Of a DNA stretch of 64,000 nt, positions 61,379 to 64,000 are shown piece by piece (position 1 is the first letter of the stretch; every line of letters starts with the position of its first letter). Position numbers and translations under genes: made by a program. The notes under the pieces were generated by a model. It searched no databases. It was not told the origin of the DNA and saw nothing but the letters and a program-made list of their open reading frames with translations. The stretch is taken from the NCBI GenBank assembly GCA_001650895.1, contig LXYH01000045.1, positions 213,902-277,901 of the forward strand, read 5' to 3'. Source of the DNA: Rhodobacteraceae bacterium EhC02 (GTDB lineage Bacteria > Pseudomonadota > Alphaproteobacteria > Rhodobacterales > Rhodobacteraceae).

Positions 61379-62184
61379 TGGCCAATTGGGAAAAAAGCGC
61401 CCTTCTGAAGGGCAAGGTGATCGTGGTCACCGGATCGGCCAGCGGCATCGGGTTCGAGACCGCGCGCATCTGCACCGGGATGGGGGCCACGGTGCTGGGC
61501 GTGGATGTGACCAAGCGGTTTGACCATGTCGAGGAATTCTACCGCGCCGACCTGTCGGATGCGCGCACGATTGATGCGCTGGTCGATGTGCTGCCCTCAG
61601 GCATTGACGGCATCGCCAATATCGCGGGCCTGCCGCCCACGGCGCCTGCGGAAAAGGTGCTGCGGGTGAACCTCTTCGGGCTGAAACGCCTGACACTGGG
61701 CTTGATCCCCAAGCTGAACGATGGCGCGTCGATCGTGAACCTTGCGTCACTCGCGGGCTTTGGCTGGCCGCAGGCCGTGGCCGCGATCCGCGCCGCGGAG
61801 CAGGCGGACATGGATGATCTGGCGGGTTTCATGCAGCGCCATGACATCACCAATGCAGGCGGGCGCAGCTATTTCTTCTCCAAGGAAGCGCTGATCGCAT
61901 GGACGCAGGCCAACCGCTGGACATGGCGCGACCGGGGCATCCGCATGAACAGCGTCAGCCCCGGCCCGGTGGACACGCCGATCCTTGGCGATTTCATCGA
62001 AACGCTGGGCGCGCGCGCCGAGGAAGACATGCGCGTCATGGACCGGCCCGGCCGCGCGGATGATATCGCGCCGGTCGTGGCCTTCCTGCTGTCGGACATG
62101 ACGACATGGATCCGTGGCACCAATATCCCTGTCGACGGGGGCATGTCGTCGAACATCCTGTGCGAAATGCACGGGCTTACTTGA
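61378..62184 (+). CDS. SDR alcohol dehydrogenase, coniferyl-alcohol dehydrogenase-like
   Basis: 268 residues. Cofactor motif TGSASGIG (19-26), NIAG (80s) and catalytic Tyr/Lys YFFSK preceded by the 60-residue insert characteristic of coniferyl-alcohol/3-alpha-hydroxysteroid-like SDRs (AAIRAAEQADMDDLAGF...). Likely oxidises an aromatic alcohol to the aldehyde taken by the dehydrogenase before it. ATG overlaps the previous stop. Confidence 0.85.
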   Translation: MANWEKSALLKGKVIVVTGSASGIGFETARICTGMGATVLGVDVTKRFDHVEEFYRADLSDARTIDALVDVLPSGIDGIANIAGLPPTAPAEKVLRVNLFGLKRLTLGLIPKLNDGASIVNLASLAGFGWPQAVAAIRAAEQADMDDLAGFMQRHDITNAGGRSYFFSKEALIAWTQANRWTWRDRGIRMNSVSPGPVDTPILGDFIETLGARAEEDMRVMDRPGRADDIAPVVAFLLSDMTTWIRGTNIPVDGGMSSNILCEMHGLT

Positions 62185-62198
62185 AGGGGGAGGCTGAT

Positions 62199-63758
62199 AT
62201 GTCTGCAATTGGCTGGATCATTGTCCTGATCGTCATCGCCGCCGCGCTGATCGCGCTGGCTGCCTGGTTCTATCAACGCGCCACGAACGAGGTGGCACTG
62301 GTGAAAACAGGGATCGGGGGCCGCCGCGTCATCATCGACGGGGGCGCGCTGGCCCTGCCCTATTTCCACGAAATCACACGGGTCAACATGCAGACGATCC
62401 GCATGACCGTGGCGCGCACAGGCGAGGCCGCCTTGATCACCAAGGACCGGCTACGCGTCGATGTGGGCGCGGATTTCTATGTCTCGGTCACGCCGCAGGC
62501 CGACGCGATCACCCGCGCCGCGCAGACCCTTGGCAAGCGCCTGTTCCAGCCGGATCAGTTGCGTGGCTTGATCGACGGGATGATGATCGACGCGCTGCGA
62601 TCAGTGGCCGCCCGCATGACGATGGACGAGCTGCACGAGAACCGCGCCCAGTTCGTGCGCGAGGTGCGCGAAAGCCTGGCCGAGGCGATGGCAAACTATG
62701 GTCTGCAACTGGACTCCGTATCCTTGACCGGGCTGGACCAGACACCGTTTTCCGCGCTGGACGAGAATAACGCCTTCAACGCTGTCGGCATGCGCAAACT
62801 GGCCGAGGTGATCGCCAAGTCGAAAAAGGAACGCGCCGAGATCGAAAGCGATAGCGATGTATCCGTGCGCCGCGCCGCGATGGAGGCCGCCAAGCGCAAG
62901 CTGGAGATCGACCTTGAGCAGCGCCGCGCCGAAATCGCCCAGGGGCAGGAGATCGAAACCCTGATGGCCGCGCAGCTGGCCGAGGTGGCGCAGCGCAAGG
63001 CCGATAGCGAACGCACTGCCGCGCAGGCCCGCATCCGCATGGAGCAGGATATCCAGGCCGCCGATATCGCCCGCGAACAGGCGATCCGCGAAGCCGAGAT
63101 TGCGCAGAGCCGTGCCCTTGAAGATGCCGAAAGCGCCCGCCAGGTCCAGTTGGCGACACGGAGCCAGGAAGAAAGCCGCGCACAGGCGCAGGCCGATGCC
63201 GCCCGCGCCGAGGCCGTGACCGCAGCCGAGGCCGTGCAGACAGCCCGTGCCATGGCCGATGCCGAACGCCGCCGTGCGCTTGCGCTTGTCGCCGCGCAGG
63301 AACAGGCCGAAGCTGCCGCAAAACGCGCGGAAATTGCCGCCGCCTCGGACAAGGCAACGGCGGCAGACAAGGCAGAGGCCCGCCTTGCCGAGGCAGAGGC
63401 GACAAAGGCAGTGGAACTGGCGAAAGTCGAGGCAGAGCGCGCCCGGATCGAGGCCGAGAATGCCCGTTCCGATGCGATCATCGCGATGGAGCTGGAAAAG
63501 GCCCGGCTGGAGGCGATGCCGCGCATTCTGGCCGAGATGGTACGTCCGGCGGAAAAGATCACCGGCATCAGCATCAACCAGTTGAACGGCGTGGGCGGCA
63601 CCCGGGGGGAGGGTGGCGAACGCCCCGCATCCCCCGTCAATGCCACGGTCGATGCGATCATGGACATGGCCGTTCAGTTGCCCAGCCTGCAGAAGATCGG
63701 GGATCAGATCAGCGCGAACCTTGCGCAGGTCAGCGGCAAGACAAAGCCACGCGACTGA
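62199..63758 (+). CDS. Flotillin/SPFH-family membrane protein
   Basis: 519 residues from MSAIGWIIVLIV (GGGGGAGG ribosome-binding site). One N-terminal membrane helix (about 4-24), an SPFH/band-7 domain (about 25-190) and a long Ala/Glu/Arg-rich coiled coil (about 200-450) with the EA-repeats of flotillins; the C-terminal end after about 450 is conserved (MPRILAEMVRPAEKITGISINQLNGVGG). Forms membrane scaffolds. Same operon as the dehydrogenases, 14 bases after the SDR gene. Confidence 0.9.
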   Translation: MSAIGWIIVLIVIAAALIALAAWFYQRATNEVALVKTGIGGRRVIIDGGALALPYFHEITRVNMQTIRMTVARTGEAALITKDRLRVDVGADFYVSVTPQADAITRAAQTLGKRLFQPDQLRGLIDGMMIDALRSVAARMTMDELHENRAQFVREVRESLAEAMANYGLQLDSVSLTGLDQTPFSALDENNAFNAVGMRKLAEVIAKSKKERAEIESDSDVSVRRAAMEAAKRKLEIDLEQRRAEIAQGQEIETLMAAQLAEVAQRKADSERTAAQARIRMEQDIQAADIAREQAIREAEIAQSRALEDAESARQVQLATRSQEESRAQAQADAARAEAVTAAEAVQTARAMADAERRRALALVAAQEQAEAAAKRAEIAAASDKATAADKAEARLAEAEATKAVELAKVEAERARIEAENARSDAIIAMELEKARLEAMPRILAEMVRPAEKITGISINQLNGVGGTRGEGGERPASPVNATVDAIMDMAVQLPSLQKIGDQISANLAQVSGKTKPRD

Positions 63759-63774
63759 GCCTGCCTTGAAAGAG

Positions 63775-63807
63775 CCCCGACTGCGGACATGCGGAACGCT
63801 GTCGGGG
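63775..63807 (+). other. Inverted repeat after flotillin gene
   Basis: CCCCGAC and GTCGGGG, 19 bases apart, begin 17 bases past the flotillin stop. A weak terminator or processing site is possible; there is no U-run. Confidence 0.3.
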
Positions 63808-63956
63808 TTCACCGCGCCGGGTTTGCCAGAAGCCGGTTTGTCAGCGTGACGCAGCCATGTTCGACCTTTCAAGGCCTGCCTGGCCCAGAGCGGCATTCCG
63901 GCCAGAACCCTTTACCGCTGGCATGATCGCTATGTCGCGCATCACGGCCGTTCAGG

Positions 63957-64000
63957 TGTTGATTTCCACCGAGAACTGACCCGGGTTTTCCATCGAGAAC
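63957..64000. mobile_element. Possible IS21-family element end (partial)
   Basis: TGTTGATTTCCACC is followed by a 24-base-period repeat: TTTCCACCGAGAAC (63963-63976) and TTTCCATCGAGAAC (63987-64000), 13 of 14 identical. Ends starting TGT with short internal repeats of this kind are typical of IS21-family elements. The element, if real, continues past the window; no transposase is visible. Confidence 0.45.

Noticed and set aside
1..64000. CRISPR arrays, tRNA and rRNA genes
   Set aside because: I found no regularly spaced repeats, cloverleaf-like sequences or rRNA-like stretches.

Overview
The window looks like part of the chromosome of a marine-type alphaproteobacterium of the order Rhodobacterales (Rhodobacteraceae/Roseobacteraceae). 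The evidence is high GC with codon use to match, FlbT/FlaF-type flagellin regulators, a CheL-like rod-binding protein, a DUF1217 protein, MucR, a CtrA-family regulator and CtrA-type boxes (TTAA-N7-TTAA). No species can be named from the sequence alone.

Layout. (1) 1-3.1 kb: a small AT-richer orphan frame, then the preT-preA operon for reductive pyrimidine breakdown (minus strand) ending in a clear intrinsic terminator. (2) 3.2-43.8 kb: an almost uninterrupted flagellar island of about 44 genes built as alternating divergent and convergent blocks: fliI <-> flgB-flgC-fliE-fliQ-slt-flhA-fliR-flhB; motE-like-DUF6468-fliM-fliL <-> fliF-fliH-fliN-fliP-fliG; fliC-flaF-flbT-DUF1217; flgN-like-flgJ(cheL)-flgI <-> a CtrA-like regulator; a 656-aa periplasmic repeat protein-flgE-flgK-flgL <-> flgF-flgG-flgA-flgH-fliL-like; a sigma factor-fliK-flgD; a 269-aa unknown; mucR-motB; a second atypical response regulator; a 365-aa unknown <-> motA-secreted protein-fliJ-like. 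It encodes export gate, ATPase complex, MS/C ring, rod, hook, junction, P and L rings, filament and stator. I see no fliD, fliS, fliA, flgM or chemotaxis genes here.

(3) 44.0-52.2 kb: an RND efflux operon (adaptor, pump, SDR enzyme) and a TetR regulator, plus an ABM-like protein, a polytopic membrane protein and a small secreted protein. Three promoters in this block (pump, tetR, secreted protein) each carry two copies of a related inverted repeat (best copy TAAGTTAG-N5-CTAACTTA), which defines a likely local TetR regulon. (4) 52.3-63.8 kb: an AraC-type regulator divergent from a block running one way: aldehyde dehydrogenase, branched-chain-type ABC importer (five parts), second aldehyde dehydrogenase, SDR alcohol dehydrogenase and flotillin-like protein. 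This reads as uptake and stepwise oxidation of an aromatic (perhaps lignin-derived) alcohol or aldehyde. (5) The last 44 bases hold a short tandem repeat resembling an IS21-family element end.

How the flagellar genes are controlled: exact CtrA-type boxes sit upstream of the flagellin gene and of the cluster's own sigma factor gene. The cluster also carries a CtrA paralogue whose receiver has lost its phosphorylation residues, a second receiver-degenerate winged-helix protein and a MucR repressor. Three divergent flagellar promoter regions share the octamer CATGTATA. Together these suggest a layered CtrA-centred control system using a non-FliA sigma factor.
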